Shown piece after piece: positions 34,174 through 43,616 of a DNA stretch of 64,000 bases. Under the pieces are notes generated by a model. The model did not search any database, was not told where the DNA came from, and saw only the letters and a list, made by a program, of their open reading frames with translations. Position numbers and translations under genes: made by a program. The stretch lies in NCBI RefSeq assembly GCF_004363805.1, contig NZ_SNZP01000009.1, forward strand, positions 62,001-126,000. The letters are read 5' to 3'. Each line of letters begins with the position of its first letter. Within the stretch, counting starts at the first letter, position 1. Origin of the DNA: Paludibacterium purpuratum (GTDB lineage: Bacteria > Pseudomonadota > Gammaproteobacteria > Burkholderiales > Chromobacteriaceae).

Positions 34174-35646
34174 ATGGGAGCAACACATTCTCTTGATCCC
34201 CGCGGCCGCCAGCGTCTACTTGCAACGCTGCTGTTGGCGGGGCTGTTCGGGCTCGGCGGCTGTGCCCAGATCCCCAATCTGGGCGCATTGCCGACCATCA
34301 AACCCATCCAACAACTCGGTAGCGCGCAATCGTTCGCCGCCCCCGCCGCGGCCTGGCCAGGCGACGGCTGGTGGCACGCATACGGCGATGCGCAGCTCAA
34401 CGCACTGATCGACGAATCGTTGAGCACTTCGCCCACACTGCGCATGGCAGAGGCCCGTTTCCATACGGCGAGCGCCATGGTGCAGTATGCCGGTGCGACG
34501 CGCATGCCGGAGGTTTCGGGCAATGTGGCACTGGACGGCGCCAAACAAAGCTACAACTACCTGATGCCGCGCCAAGCCCTGCCGCAGGGCTGGCACGACT
34601 ACGGCCTCGCTTCGCTGAATATGTCCTGGGAGCTGGATTTCTGGGGCAAGAACCACGCGGCACTGGCCGCGGCGGTCTCGGAGCAACAGGCCGATCAAGC
34701 CGAAATCGCACAGGCGCGTCTACTGCTGTCGACCTCCGTCGCCGCGGCCTACGCCGAATTAGCCCATCTCTACCATGTCCGCGATACCGACGCCGAGGCG
34801 TTGACATTACGTACCCGAACCGTCTCGCTATTCCGACAGCGTTACCGCTCGGCGCTGGAAACGCTGGCCAGCGTCCGTCAGGTCGAAGCACGGCAAGCCG
34901 AAGCGGAAGCCAATCTACACGTCACCGACGAACGCATCGCCTTGCAAAAGAACGCCATCGCCGCATTGCTGGGCGCCGGCCCCGACCGCGCGTTGACCAT
35001 CGTCCGGCCAACCGCACGCATCGCCGCCGCCACCGGGTTACCGTCCAATCTGGCGCTGGATCTGCTCGGCCGCCGTCCGGATATCGTCGCGGCACGCTGG
35101 CGCACGGAAGCCGCGGCCCGACGCATCGATCAGGCCAAGGCCGGCTTTTATCCGAGCGTCAACTTGGTGGGGCTGCTGGGCGTGCAATCGCTCGGCCTCA
35201 ACAACCTCAGCAAGTCGGGCTCCGATATCGGCGACGCCGGTGTCGCCATTTCCTTGCCGATCTTCAATACCGAGCGCCTCCAGGGGCAATTGCGCGGTAC
35301 CCATGCCGAATACGAGATGGCCGTCGCCAATTACGACGCCACGCTGACCAACGCCCTGCATGAGGTGGCCGACGTCGCCACCAGCAGAAAGGCGCTCGAC
35401 GCGGAACTCGCGGCCACCCGCACGGCGGTCGCGGCGGCGCAATCGGCCTACGACATCGTCAACCAGCGTTATCAGGGCGAACTCGCCACCTACCTCGACG
35501 TACTGATGGCGGAAGACGCGCTGGTCTCGGCCAAACGCAGCCTGGCCGATGTGGAAGCCCGCGCGCTCACGCTCGACGTCGAACTGGTACGCGCCCTCGG
35601 CGGCGGCTTTCAAAACGGCACGGCCGTGAACAGCGCCGCAAAGTAA
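34174..35646 (+). CDS. NodT-family outer-membrane factor of the EmrAB-type pump
   Basis: 490 aa; the start at 34174 follows AGGAAAG. The lipoprotein signal is LLLAGLFGLGGC. OMF repeats show GDGWWHAYGDAQLNALIDESLSTSPTLRMAEARF and LALDLLGRRPDIVAARWRTEAAARRIDQAKAGFYPSVNL. With emrA and emrB behind it, it forms a complete MFS-type tripartite exporter across both membranes. E. coli EmrAB borrows TolC, but here the channel is encoded first in the operon. Confidence 0.92.
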   Translation: MGATHSLDPRGRQRLLATLLLAGLFGLGGCAQIPNLGALPTIKPIQQLGSAQSFAAPAAAWPGDGWWHAYGDAQLNALIDESLSTSPTLRMAEARFHTASAMVQYAGATRMPEVSGNVALDGAKQSYNYLMPRQALPQGWHDYGLASLNMSWELDFWGKNHAALAAAVSEQQADQAEIAQARLLLSTSVAAAYAELAHLYHVRDTDAEALTLRTRTVSLFRQRYRSALETLASVRQVEARQAEAEANLHVTDERIALQKNAIAALLGAGPDRALTIVRPTARIAAATGLPSNLALDLLGRRPDIVAARWRTEAAARRIDQAKAGFYPSVNLVGLLGVQSLGLNNLSKSGSDIGDAGVAISLPIFNTERLQGQLRGTHAEYEMAVANYDATLTNALHEVADVATSRKALDAELAATRTAVAAAQSAYDIVNQRYQGELATYLDVLMAEDALVSAKRSLADVEARALTLDVELVRALGGGFQNGTAVNSAAK

Positions 35647-35677
35647 TCACCGTTACGTATTTTCAGGAGAAAACACC

Positions 35678-36634
35678 ATGAATCATCCTATTCAAACGCC
35701 GGCATCGAACACCGCGGCATTCAACCAAAAGCGGAAGAAGCTTTTCGCACTGCTCGCAGTCGCGGTCGCCGCGGCGGGTGGCGGGTACGGCACGTACTGG
35801 AAGTTGGTCGCCTCCCACTATGTGTCAACCGACAACGCCTACACCAATGCCGAAGTCGCCCAAGTGACATCGCAAATCGACGGGCAAGTCGCCGATGTGA
35901 AGGTGGTCAACAGCCAGAAGATCAAGCGCGGCGACGTGCTGGTCACGCTGGACAATACCGATGCCACGCTGAATCTGCGCCAGGCGCAGGCCGACCTTGC
36001 GCGCGCTCAAGCACAGAAGATCGCCGCCGAGTCGGATCTCGAACGCGCCAGCATCGACTTGAAGCGGCGGGAAGCGCTGGCCGGCACCGGCGCGGTGTCC
36101 GGCGACGAAATCACGCATATCAAAGATGCCGAGAACAACGCCCATGCCGCCCTGGATGCGGCCAACGCCAGCATCGCCCAATCCCAGGCGCGCCTGGACC
36201 GAACCCGCGTGGATCTCGCGCGCACGGTAATCCGCGCGCCGGTGGACGGCGTGGTCGCCCGCCGCGAAGTTCAACTCGGCCAGCGCGTCCAGCCGTCCGT
36301 GCCGCTGTTGTCCGTGGTGCCGGTGCAAAGCATGTACGTCAACGCCAACTTCAAGGAAGTGCAGCTGGAAGGCGTTCATCCGGGCCAGAAGGCCACGATG
36401 ACATCCGACCTCTACGGTAGCGACATCGTCTATCACGGCGTAGTGGAAGGCTTCGACGGCGGTACCGGCTCGGCATTCGCCCTCATTCCGGCACAGAACG
36501 CGACCGGTAACTGGATCAAGGTGGTCCAACGCCTGCCGGTGCGCATTCGCCTCGACCCTGCAGAGCTGGCCGCGCACCCGTTGCGCGTGGGCTTATCGAT
36601 GAACACGACCATCGACTTGCAAAACAAGTCCTGA
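35678..36634 (+). CDS. emrA: EmrA/HlyD-type periplasmic adaptor
   Basis: 318 aa; the start follows CAGGAG. One N-terminal membrane helix (LFALLAVAVAAAGGGYGTYW) is followed by the EmrA pattern: SHYVSTDNAYTNAEVAQVTSQIDGQVADVKVVNSQKIKRGDVLVTLD, a coiled hairpin, and LARTVIRAPVDGVVARREVQLGQRVQPSVPLLSVVP. It connects EmrB to the outer-membrane channel. Confidence 0.93.
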   Translation: MNHPIQTPASNTAAFNQKRKKLFALLAVAVAAAGGGYGTYWKLVASHYVSTDNAYTNAEVAQVTSQIDGQVADVKVVNSQKIKRGDVLVTLDNTDATLNLRQAQADLARAQAQKIAAESDLERASIDLKRREALAGTGAVSGDEITHIKDAENNAHAALDAANASIAQSQARLDRTRVDLARTVIRAPVDGVVARREVQLGQRVQPSVPLLSVVPVQSMYVNANFKEVQLEGVHPGQKATMTSDLYGSDIVYHGVVEGFDGGTGSAFALIPAQNATGNWIKVVQRLPVRIRLDPAELAAHPLRVGLSMNTTIDLQNKS

Positions 36635-36648
36635 TCGGGAGACATGAC

Positions 36649-38205
36649 ATGGAACACACCCTGCCTAACACGCCGACACAGGCCAACGATCCGGCCCGAC
36701 TCAGCGGCGCGCTGCTGTGGATCGCGGGCATCGTGCTGGCCATGGCGAACTTCGTTGCCGTGCTCAACATGACCATCGCCAACGTGACCGTGCCCAACAT
36801 GGCCGGCGCGTTGGGCGCGGGGTCGAGCCAGGGAACATGGATCATCACGTCGTATGCGGTCGCCGAAGCGATCACCGTACCGTTGACCGGCTGGCTGTCG
36901 TCGCGCTTCGGCGCGGTCAAGCTGTTCACGCTGGCGGTGGCGATGTTCGGCGTCTTCTCGCTTTTGTGCGGCGTATCCACCTCGCTGAACATGCTGCTGT
37001 TGATGCGGGTGCTGCAGGGCATGGCGGGCGGCCCGCTGATGGCCCTGTCGCAGACCTTGCTGCTGCGGATATTCCCCAAGGAACAGTCGATGCAGGCCAT
37101 GGGGCTGTGGGCAATGACCACCCTGCTCGCGCCGGTCGTGGGCCCGGTGTTGGGCGGCTGGATATGCGACAACTACAACTGGTCGTGGGTTTTCCTCATC
37201 AACGTGCCGATGGCGTTGGCTTTCGCCGTGATCGCCTGGACCTTGCTCAAGCGCTACGTCGACCCGATCGTCAACAACCCCATCGACCGCATCGGCATGC
37301 TGCTGCTGGTCATCTGGGTCGCCTCGCTGCAAATCATGCTCGACGAAGGCAAGGATCTGGACTGGTTCGCTTCCGACGAGATCCGCATTTTGGCGGTCAT
37401 CGCCGCGGTCGGCTTCCTATCTTTCTTGATCTGGGAACTGACGGAGGAGCATCCGATCGTCAACCTGAAGGTGTTCCGCCATCGCGGCTTTTCCTCCTGC
37501 ATGATCGTGCTCGCGCTGGCGTTCGGCGCCTTCTTCGGGCTGAACGTACTCACGCCGCAATGGCTGGAATACAACATGGGCTACAACACCACCTGGGCCG
37601 GTTTGGTCGTGGCCTGGGGCGGTCTGCTATCCGTGGTGTTCTCACCGATCGCGGCCAATCTGGCGAACCGCACCGACCCGCGCAAGCTGATTTTCATCGG
37701 CACGCTTTGGCTTGCCATCAACACGTTCTGGCGCTCTTCGGCCACGTCGGACATGAGCTATTTCACGATTTGCGTCCCGCTGTTCTTCATGGGCGTGGGC
37801 ATGCCGATGTATTACGTGCCGTTGACCGGCCTGGCGATGGGCTCGGTGGATGAGGAGGAAACCGCTTCGGCGGCGGGTCTGATGAACTTCGTGCGCACCA
37901 TCTCCGGCGCCATCGCCACCTCGCTGGTCACCACCGCATGGCAGGACCGCAGCTATATCGCCCATGCCGAACTGACCAACGTACTCGATCCCAGCGGCCA
38001 GGCCGCCACGCTGTTGCACAGCGGCCAACGATACGCGCAAATGGGGCGAGAGATGATCAACATGATGGTGAACGGTCAGAGCCTGCTCTTGGCGACCAAC
38101 GGGCTCATGGTGACGATCGGAGGCGTATTCCTGCTGGCGACCGCGGCCATCTTGCTTGCGCCCAAGCCGTCGCGCGTAGTCGATCCGAACTCGGTCGGCC
38201 ACTGA
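36649..38205 (+). CDS. emrB: EmrB/QacA-type MFS drug exporter (DHA2 family)
   Basis: 518 aa with 14 predicted membrane helices. Motifs include NMTIANVTVPNMAGALGAGSSQGTWIITSYAVAEAI and motif C-like LLAPVVGPVLGGWICDNYNWSWVFLINVP. It is the proton-driven permease of the tripartite pump with the two upstream genes (14-base gap from emrA). EmrB-type pumps export hydrophobic toxins such as uncouplers and phenolics; the substrate here is unknown. Confidence 0.94.
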   Translation: MEHTLPNTPTQANDPARLSGALLWIAGIVLAMANFVAVLNMTIANVTVPNMAGALGAGSSQGTWIITSYAVAEAITVPLTGWLSSRFGAVKLFTLAVAMFGVFSLLCGVSTSLNMLLLMRVLQGMAGGPLMALSQTLLLRIFPKEQSMQAMGLWAMTTLLAPVVGPVLGGWICDNYNWSWVFLINVPMALAFAVIAWTLLKRYVDPIVNNPIDRIGMLLLVIWVASLQIMLDEGKDLDWFASDEIRILAVIAAVGFLSFLIWELTEEHPIVNLKVFRHRGFSSCMIVLALAFGAFFGLNVLTPQWLEYNMGYNTTWAGLVVAWGGLLSVVFSPIAANLANRTDPRKLIFIGTLWLAINTFWRSSATSDMSYFTICVPLFFMGVGMPMYYVPLTGLAMGSVDEEETASAAGLMNFVRTISGAIATSLVTTAWQDRSYIAHAELTNVLDPSGQAATLLHSGQRYAQMGREMINMMVNGQSLLLATNGLMVTIGGVFLLATAAILLAPKPSRVVDPNSVGH

Positions 38206-38213
38206 TCCCCGTC

Positions 38214-38246
38214 GGGCGGAACTGGGCGCTGGCGCCTGTTCCGCCC
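38214..38246 (+). terminator. Hairpin after emrB
   Basis: Stem GGGCGGAAC/GTTCCGCCC with an inner GGCGC pairing, 9 bases after the stop. There is no T-run, so it may be an mRNA-end or attenuating structure. Confidence 0.4.
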
Positions 38247-38290
38247 CGGCGACGATACCCTATTCATAATGTTGAAAGAGCGATTTCATC

Positions 38291-38947
38291 ATGATCCCAA
38301 ACCAACATCCTGGCGAGGCCCTGTGCGAACAGACACGTCTGCTCTTACTCGACGCCGCGCTCAAGCTGATTGCTGCGCACGGTCTCGGCGCATTGAGCAT
38401 CGACGATATCACCCGCGAAGCCGGGCTGTATCCTGGGGCGTTTTATGCGCATTTTTCCAGCAAGAGCGTAATGTTCGTGGAATTGCTGGAACGCCTGGGC
38501 GAGGAAGCATTCGCAGAACTCGACCTGTTCGACGGCGCCGAGCCGGAGCCATGGCGAGAAAGGGTTTTGGCGCTGTTTCATACGCTACGGCACAACCGGC
38601 TGTGCGTATTATGTTGGACCGAAGCAAAGTTGCTGGCGGCGCGCGATGAGGGTTTCCGACACTGGTTCGCCACCTTCAACCAACAGGCCGCCACGCGGGT
38701 TGCGGAGGCGATCGGCAAGCTCTGCGCATCGACGGGGCGCCGCACCATCGCGTCCCCCGAGGTCCTGGCGCTGGGGCTGATGCGCCTGACCGAAGGCATT
38801 CAGTTGAGTCAGTTATCCGGCGAAGGCGGCAATACCGTGCTTGCCGAACAGATCGTGCTGCGTTTCATGGACGGCATGACGCGCGAAGGCGGCGGTAGTC
38901 CAGGCACGCCACACTTCAGCGACGTCAGTGACTTTCGCCAGGACTGA
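38291..38947 (+). CDS. TetR-family regulator, paralogue of the RND-pump regulator
   Basis: 218 aa; start after GAAAGAG. Helix-turn-helix: LGALSIDDITREAGLYPGAFYAHFSSKSVMF. The ligand domain has LCVLCWTEAKLLAARDEGF and LMRLTEGIQLSQLSGE, which align with the protein at 25100 (NCAICWGEARLLAARD; LTGFMEGIQLLQLSRE). Both carry a CxxC pair in the same place. It follows emrB by 85 bases on the same strand. A fragment of this gene's 3' part recurs at 48607. Confidence 0.88.
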   Translation: MIPNQHPGEALCEQTRLLLLDAALKLIAAHGLGALSIDDITREAGLYPGAFYAHFSSKSVMFVELLERLGEEAFAELDLFDGAEPEPWRERVLALFHTLRHNRLCVLCWTEAKLLAARDEGFRHWFATFNQQAATRVAEAIGKLCASTGRRTIASPEVLALGLMRLTEGIQLSQLSGEGGNTVLAEQIVLRFMDGMTREGGGSPGTPHFSDVSDFRQD

Positions 38948-38968
38948 TTCGAATTGCGGTGACAGGCC

Positions 38969-39742
38969 CTACGCCCCGGAATTCTCCACCACATCGTCCC
39001 CCGGCTCGCTAGGCAGCGGCCGGGAGGCGATCTCCGCCGCCTCGGCCCCGTCAAGCCCCAGTATCCGCAAGACTGCCGCCGCCGCGCGCGCCGGCATGCC
39101 CTCTCGGCGCAACCCCTGCAGCGGCGCGTTTTCCTCCTCGCGCCCCTGCAGTTCGCCCCAGCGCAATTCGGCGGCAAGCGATGCCATCACCGTGCCGCCG
39201 GCCGCGATGAAACGCATCGAAGGGTCGTCCGGCAAGAAACGGCCCGCGGCCACCCCTTTCTGAACATCGCGCCACAAGCGTTGGCCAAGCCCCTTGCGCA
39301 CGGTCATGGTCGAAAATCCCTCCCGCAGCAGAAAACGCCCCCAAACCGGCTCGCGTCGTGCGCGCAAGAGCGTGTGGCGCGTGCACACGGCAATGACTTC
39401 CGCCGGATCCTCCAGATGGCTCACCTGCCTGTCCAAACTGTCGGCGAACGCCTCGAATACCCATGCGGTCAAGGCCGCGTAGATCGCTTCCTTGGATTCG
39501 AAATGGTTGTAGAACGAGCCGAACCCCACGTCTGCCGCCTCGGTGATCTCGTTGATGGCCACGCCTTCCATGCCCTTCTCCGCCATCAAGGCGAGGGCGG
39601 CTTCCAACAACTTGGTACGGGTTTCCCGCTTGCGCCGGGTAGCCCGCGATTCGCGGAGGTCGGCCAAAGCGGAGATTTCGGACACGGCGATGTCGCCGGC
39701 AACGGAAAGGGGGTCTGAACGGCGCATCGAGGGGTTTGGCAT
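38969..39742 (-). CDS. TetR-family regulator of the divergent ring-cleavage operon
   Basis: About 257 aa from the start at 39742 (MPNPSMRRSD); 39784 is an alternative, and neither has a strong ribosome site. The helix-turn-helix MEGVAINEITEAADVGFGSFYNHFESKEAIY is preceded by a basic stretch (RATRRKRETRTKLL). The C-terminal half is TetR-like but not assigned to a subfamily. It is divergent from the flavin hydroxylase operon; the shared 13-bp element at 39804 lies between and is the likely operator. Confidence 0.85.
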   Translation of the reverse strand: MPNPSMRRSDPLSVAGDIAVSEISALADLRESRATRRKRETRTKLLEAALALMAEKGMEGVAINEITEAADVGFGSFYNHFESKEAIYAALTAWVFEAFADSLDRQVSHLEDPAEVIAVCTRHTLLRARREPVWGRFLLREGFSTMTVRKGLGQRLWRDVQKGVAAGRFLPDDPSMRFIAAGGTVMASLAAELRWGELQGREEENAPLQGLRREGMPARAAAAVLRILGLDGAEAAEIASRPLPSEPGDDVVENSGA

Positions 39743-39803
39743 GTCGGCTCGAATGGAAAACAACGAACCTCGAGTATAGGTCATGACATCGTAATTGACA
39801 AAA

Positions 39804-39816
39804 TCATCAGTTGTGA
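39804..39816. promoter_or_regulatory. Shared 13-bp element in the catabolic operon promoter
   Basis: TCATCAGTTGTGA, an imperfect palindrome, lies immediately after TTGACA (39795-39800), inside the probable promoter spacer. The identical 13 bases occur at 45667 before another gene. Confidence 0.65.
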
Positions 39817-39863
39817 AGTAAACATCAAAAACATAATAAATGCAGCACACACAAGGAGAAAAC

Positions 39864-41549
39864 ATGAAAACCCATCTGCATGTGGGCGGGGGCGTCGACG
39901 CGCCCCCTCCCCCCAGCCGCGCCCCGTTACCGCACAGCGTCGACGTTTTGATCGTTGGACTAGGCCCCGTTGGCGCGCTGATCGCCAACTTGCTGGCACG
40001 CTACGGCGTACACGTTCTGGCGGTGGACAAAGCACACGACATCTTCACCGCCCCCCGCGCCATCGCGCTGGACAATGAAGCCTTGCGCATCCTGCAGATG
40101 GCAGGCATTGCAGAAGCGGATTTCGAAACCATCGCCATCCGCCACGTCCGCCTGCGCTCGCCGCAACTGGGCGAATTTGCGCGTGCCAATACCCTAGGCA
40201 GCCTGGATGGTCATCCCAAGCTGGTCACCTTTCATCAACCGAGCCTCGAACGCCTCTTGCGCAGCCGGCTCGACGACTACTCCTGCGCTCAGGTCGCGCT
40301 CGGCGTCACGCTGAAAAACGTCCGGGCAGAACATCAAGGGGTGTGGGCCGAGCTCGATCTGGAACAAGGGCGCATGCATACGGTTCGAGCGGACTATCTG
40401 GTGGGGGCCGATGGCGCCGGTTCGCTGGTACGTAAGCTGATCGGCCAAGGCTTTCGGGGCAAAACCTTTGCGGAAGACTGGCTAGTGATCGACGCGCGCC
40501 ATGCGCCCAAACCGATCGACGATGTCGAATTCTACTGTTGTTCTCATCGACCGATACCGCGCATGGTCGCGCCGGGCGGCCGCCAGCGCTGGGAATTCAT
40601 GCTGCGTCCAGAGGAAACCAGCCAGGAGATGGAATCCGATGAGCGGGTGCGCGAGCTATTGGCGCCTTGGGGCAACATCGAGGAGATGAGCATCGAACGC
40701 AAGGCGGTATACCGCTTCCATGCCAGGGTGGTGGACAGCTTCCGCCAGGGGCGGGTATTCCTGGCAGGCGATGCGGCGCACATCACCCCGCCGTTCGTCG
40801 GGCAAGGTTTGGTCGCCGGACTGCGCGATGCGGCCAACCTCAGTTGGAAACTGGCCTGGGTCATACAAGGGCGAGCCATGCCACACATCTTGGATAGCTA
40901 CGACCAGGAGCGGCGTCCTCACGCCAAGGCGATGATCGGCTTTGCCAAATTCATGGGCAAACTGGTAATGCCGCGCAACGCCGCCCTGGCACTGCTGGTC
41001 CATGGCCTGATGCGCGCAACCCGTTGGATCCCGCCGCTGCGAGCGCGGTTCGAAGAACTGGAGATGAAGCCAAAGAACGTTTTCCGGCAAGGGCTGTTCA
41101 TCGCCGGCCGTTCCGCCAGCAAGCTGCGCCGGGGAGCCCCTTTGCCGCAGGGCTGGGTGCGCGGTACCGACAGGTCGTTCCGTCTCAGCGACGACGTCCT
41201 CGGCCCAGGCTTGGCGCTGATCGGCTTCGGCAGCGACATCGCCGCCACGCTCGATCGAGAAACCTCGCAAGCCTTTGCCGCCGCCGGCGGCAGAATCGTT
41301 CAGATCGCGCATCGCGGTCAACGCTTGCAACTCGCCGCCGCCGACAGCTGGGAAGATATGGAAGGCGTTTTCCTGCCGCGTGCCGTCCCGTTCGGCTGGG
41401 TTGCGTTGGTGCGGCCCGACCGCACCGTGTTATCCGACGGACCGGCCGACAACGCGGCCCGGATCGTGCGAGAAGGTCTCGCCCTGCTTGGTGCCACGAC
41501 AGACCATGCCGTGTCCTCGCTTCCGATTCAATCAACCCAGCCATTTTGA
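39864..41549 (+). CDS. FAD-dependent aromatic hydroxylase (MhpA/PheA-like)
   Basis: 561 aa; the start at 39864 follows AAGGAGAAAAC. The FAD-binding GxGxxG motif is DVLIVGLGPVGALIANLLARYG (residues 27-48), and the second FAD motif is GRVFLAGDAAHITPPFVGQGL. The C-terminal region is thioredoxin-like, as in phenol/3-hydroxyphenylpropionate hydroxylases. It would add a hydroxyl group to a phenolic ring using NAD(P)H and O2, giving the catechol for the next enzyme. First gene of a four-gene operon; 10 bases separate it from the dioxygenase. Confidence 0.9.
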   Translation: MKTHLHVGGGVDAPPPPSRAPLPHSVDVLIVGLGPVGALIANLLARYGVHVLAVDKAHDIFTAPRAIALDNEALRILQMAGIAEADFETIAIRHVRLRSPQLGEFARANTLGSLDGHPKLVTFHQPSLERLLRSRLDDYSCAQVALGVTLKNVRAEHQGVWAELDLEQGRMHTVRADYLVGADGAGSLVRKLIGQGFRGKTFAEDWLVIDARHAPKPIDDVEFYCCSHRPIPRMVAPGGRQRWEFMLRPEETSQEMESDERVRELLAPWGNIEEMSIERKAVYRFHARVVDSFRQGRVFLAGDAAHITPPFVGQGLVAGLRDAANLSWKLAWVIQGRAMPHILDSYDQERRPHAKAMIGFAKFMGKLVMPRNAALALLVHGLMRATRWIPPLRARFEELEMKPKNVFRQGLFIAGRSASKLRRGAPLPQGWVRGTDRSFRLSDDVLGPGLALIGFGSDIAATLDRETSQAFAAAGGRIVQIAHRGQRLQLAAADSWEDMEGVFLPRAVPFGWVALVRPDRTVLSDGPADNAARIVREGLALLGATTDHAVSSLPIQSTQPF

Positions 41550-41559
41550 GGTGCCGCCG

Positions 41560-42630
41560 ATGAAACTCAGCACGGCCCAACCCGCACGCCATCCCAACCC
41601 GACAACCAAAGCAACCGCGCTTTCCTATTTGATCTTCGAGCGGCCTGACCTCGACCTGGCCGAACGCTTTTTATCCGATTTCGGCCTGCGCACCGTTGGC
41701 TATCTCGACAACACGCTCTTCCTACGCGGAACCGGCAACGCCCCGTTTTGCTACGTCGTGCGCAAAGCGCGTAAAGCACGCTTCGTCGGCTTGGGGTTAC
41801 AGGTCGGTAACTTGGCGGATTTGACGGCATTGGCGCGGCTTCCCGGCGCGTCGGCCATCGAACAGAGCCCTTGGCCGGGCGGCGGCCTGCGCGTCACCCT
41901 GACCGACCCCTCCGGCTTTCGGGTCGACGCCCTCTTCGGCCAGGAACCCGTCGCAAGCCTGCCGCACCGGCGCGCACTGCCTTTCAACAACGTCGACGCC
42001 GCGGTGCGCGTCAACGCGACGCAACGGCCGCCGCACGTTGCGCCCGAGATCATCCGCCTGGGACACGTGGTGTTGGAACTGGCCCACTATCAAGAAACGT
42101 GCGCCTGGTACACGCAACACTTCGGCTTCATCCCCAGCGACGTCCAAGTTTTGCCGGATGGTTCGCCGGCGGTGGCGTTCATGCGGCTCGACCTTGGCGA
42201 CACGCCTGCCGATCATCACACCCTGGCGCTCGCTCAGGGCATCGCGCCCGCCTACAGCCATAGCGCCTACGAGTTGGTCGACGCCGACGCCGTGGGCATC
42301 GGACAAAGCCTGTTGCGCGAGCGCGGCTGGAAGCATGCCTGGGGAATCGGACGGCATATTCTGGGCAGCCAGATCTTCGATTATTGGCAAGACCCATGGG
42401 GCGATAAGCATGAACACTACTGCGACGGCGATCTGTTCACCGCGCCGGTTCCCACCGGTATCCATCCAACCGGCCGCGAGGCGATGGCGCAGTGGGGCGA
42501 GACGATGCCGCGCAGCTTTACCAAGCCCAAAATCACGCCGGCGATCCTCGTCAAACTATGGCATGGCCTGCGACATAGTCCCGACCTCACATTAGCCAAG
42601 CTGCGAACGCTGGCCAAACTGTTCGCTTAA
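41560..42630 (+). CDS. Type I extradiol ring-cleavage dioxygenase (VOC fold)
   Basis: 356 aa with two vicinal-oxygen-chelate domains (residues about 20-130 and 165-295), the usual plan of catechol 2,3-dioxygenases. The second domain shows the Fe(II) triad in order: H169 in LGHVVLEL, H234 in YSHSAYELVD, and E285 in WGDKHEHYCDG. It would cleave the catechol-like ring next to the hydroxyls. A Pro/Arg-rich C-terminal extension of about 60 aa follows. Context: downstream of the hydroxylase and upstream of an FAH-family enzyme. Confidence 0.88.
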   Translation: MKLSTAQPARHPNPTTKATALSYLIFERPDLDLAERFLSDFGLRTVGYLDNTLFLRGTGNAPFCYVVRKARKARFVGLGLQVGNLADLTALARLPGASAIEQSPWPGGGLRVTLTDPSGFRVDALFGQEPVASLPHRRALPFNNVDAAVRVNATQRPPHVAPEIIRLGHVVLELAHYQETCAWYTQHFGFIPSDVQVLPDGSPAVAFMRLDLGDTPADHHTLALAQGIAPAYSHSAYELVDADAVGIGQSLLRERGWKHAWGIGRHILGSQIFDYWQDPWGDKHEHYCDGDLFTAPVPTGIHPTGREAMAQWGETMPRSFTKPKITPAILVKLWHGLRHSPDLTLAKLRTLAKLFA

Positions 42631-42662
42631 CGCCTGACCCGTCAACTTTTTCGAGGCGCATT

Positions 42663-43616
42663 ATGCCGTTGAATATTTTGCATTTCCGTCATCAAGACCG
42701 CGCCCAATGGGGCGTTATCCGCCACGGCGTCATCACGCCCATTGCCGGCGACTTCGCCACGACCGCCGACTTTCTGCAAAACAATGACATCGCACAGCTG
42801 GCGGCCCTGCAGGGGCCGACCTTGCGCGAATCCGAAGTCCAGTGGCTATCGCCGGTCACACACAACCAACAGTTCATCTGCCAAGGCGCAAACTATCGCC
42901 AGCACATGATCGAATCCGGCATGAATCCGGACGCGAAAAACTACAATATGATCTTCACCAAAGCGTCCAGCTGCATCGTCGCTGCCGATGCCGACGTACT
43001 GCGCCCAGCGCACGTCCGTTTTCTCGACTACGAGATCGAGCTGGGCCTGGTGCTCAAACGCGACGTCCTCTCGCGCCAAACGATCACCGCCGACAACCTG
43101 CACCAGTACATCGCGGGCATCGTGATCGTCAACGACTACTCGGCTCGCGACGTTCAAATCCCGCAGATGCAGTTTTACAAAGGAAAAAGCTACCGCACCT
43201 TCGGCCCGGTCGGCCCCTATCTTTGCCTGCTCGAACCGCAAGACATGGCGATGCTCGGCTCGCTGGCGCTGACGTTAACGGTGAACGGGCAGACGCGTCA
43301 GCGCGACATCACCGGCAATTTGGTTCATGGGCCGGCAAAAACGCTGACGGAGCTGTCCGGCGTACACGACTTGTTCCCCGGCGATTTGGTGGCCACCGGC
43401 ACGCCCGCGGGCTGTGCGCTCAGCATCCCCTCACCGGCCAAGCAGCGCATTGCCGCGCTGTTGCCCGAGGCGGCCAAATGGAAGATGTTCATGAAAGTAC
43501 AAGCCGCTCGACCGCAATATCTGCAGCAGGGCGATCTGGTGGAAGCACGCATTGCCAGCCCGGACGGCAAGATCGATCTCGGCGTGCAACGCAATCGCAT
43601 CAAGGAGGCCACATGA
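42663..43616 (+). CDS. Fumarylacetoacetate-hydrolase family enzyme of the ring-cleavage operon
   Basis: 317 aa. The C-terminal FAH domain carries the metal ligands in FLDYEIELGLVLKRD (E-x-E) and IVNDYSARDVQ (Asp), with YRTFGPVGPYL, and GDLVATGTPAGC near the end. FAH-family enzymes hydrolyse C-C bonds in diketo acids or decarboxylate/isomerise meta-cleavage products (HpcE-like). Here it would act on the ring-fission product. Its TGA overlaps the ATG of the acyl-CoA ligase gene. Confidence 0.9.
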   Translation: MPLNILHFRHQDRAQWGVIRHGVITPIAGDFATTADFLQNNDIAQLAALQGPTLRESEVQWLSPVTHNQQFICQGANYRQHMIESGMNPDAKNYNMIFTKASSCIVAADADVLRPAHVRFLDYEIELGLVLKRDVLSRQTITADNLHQYIAGIVIVNDYSARDVQIPQMQFYKGKSYRTFGPVGPYLCLLEPQDMAMLGSLALTLTVNGQTRQRDITGNLVHGPAKTLTELSGVHDLFPGDLVATGTPAGCALSIPSPAKQRIAALLPEAAKWKMFMKVQAARPQYLQQGDLVEARIASPDGKIDLGVQRNRIKEAT

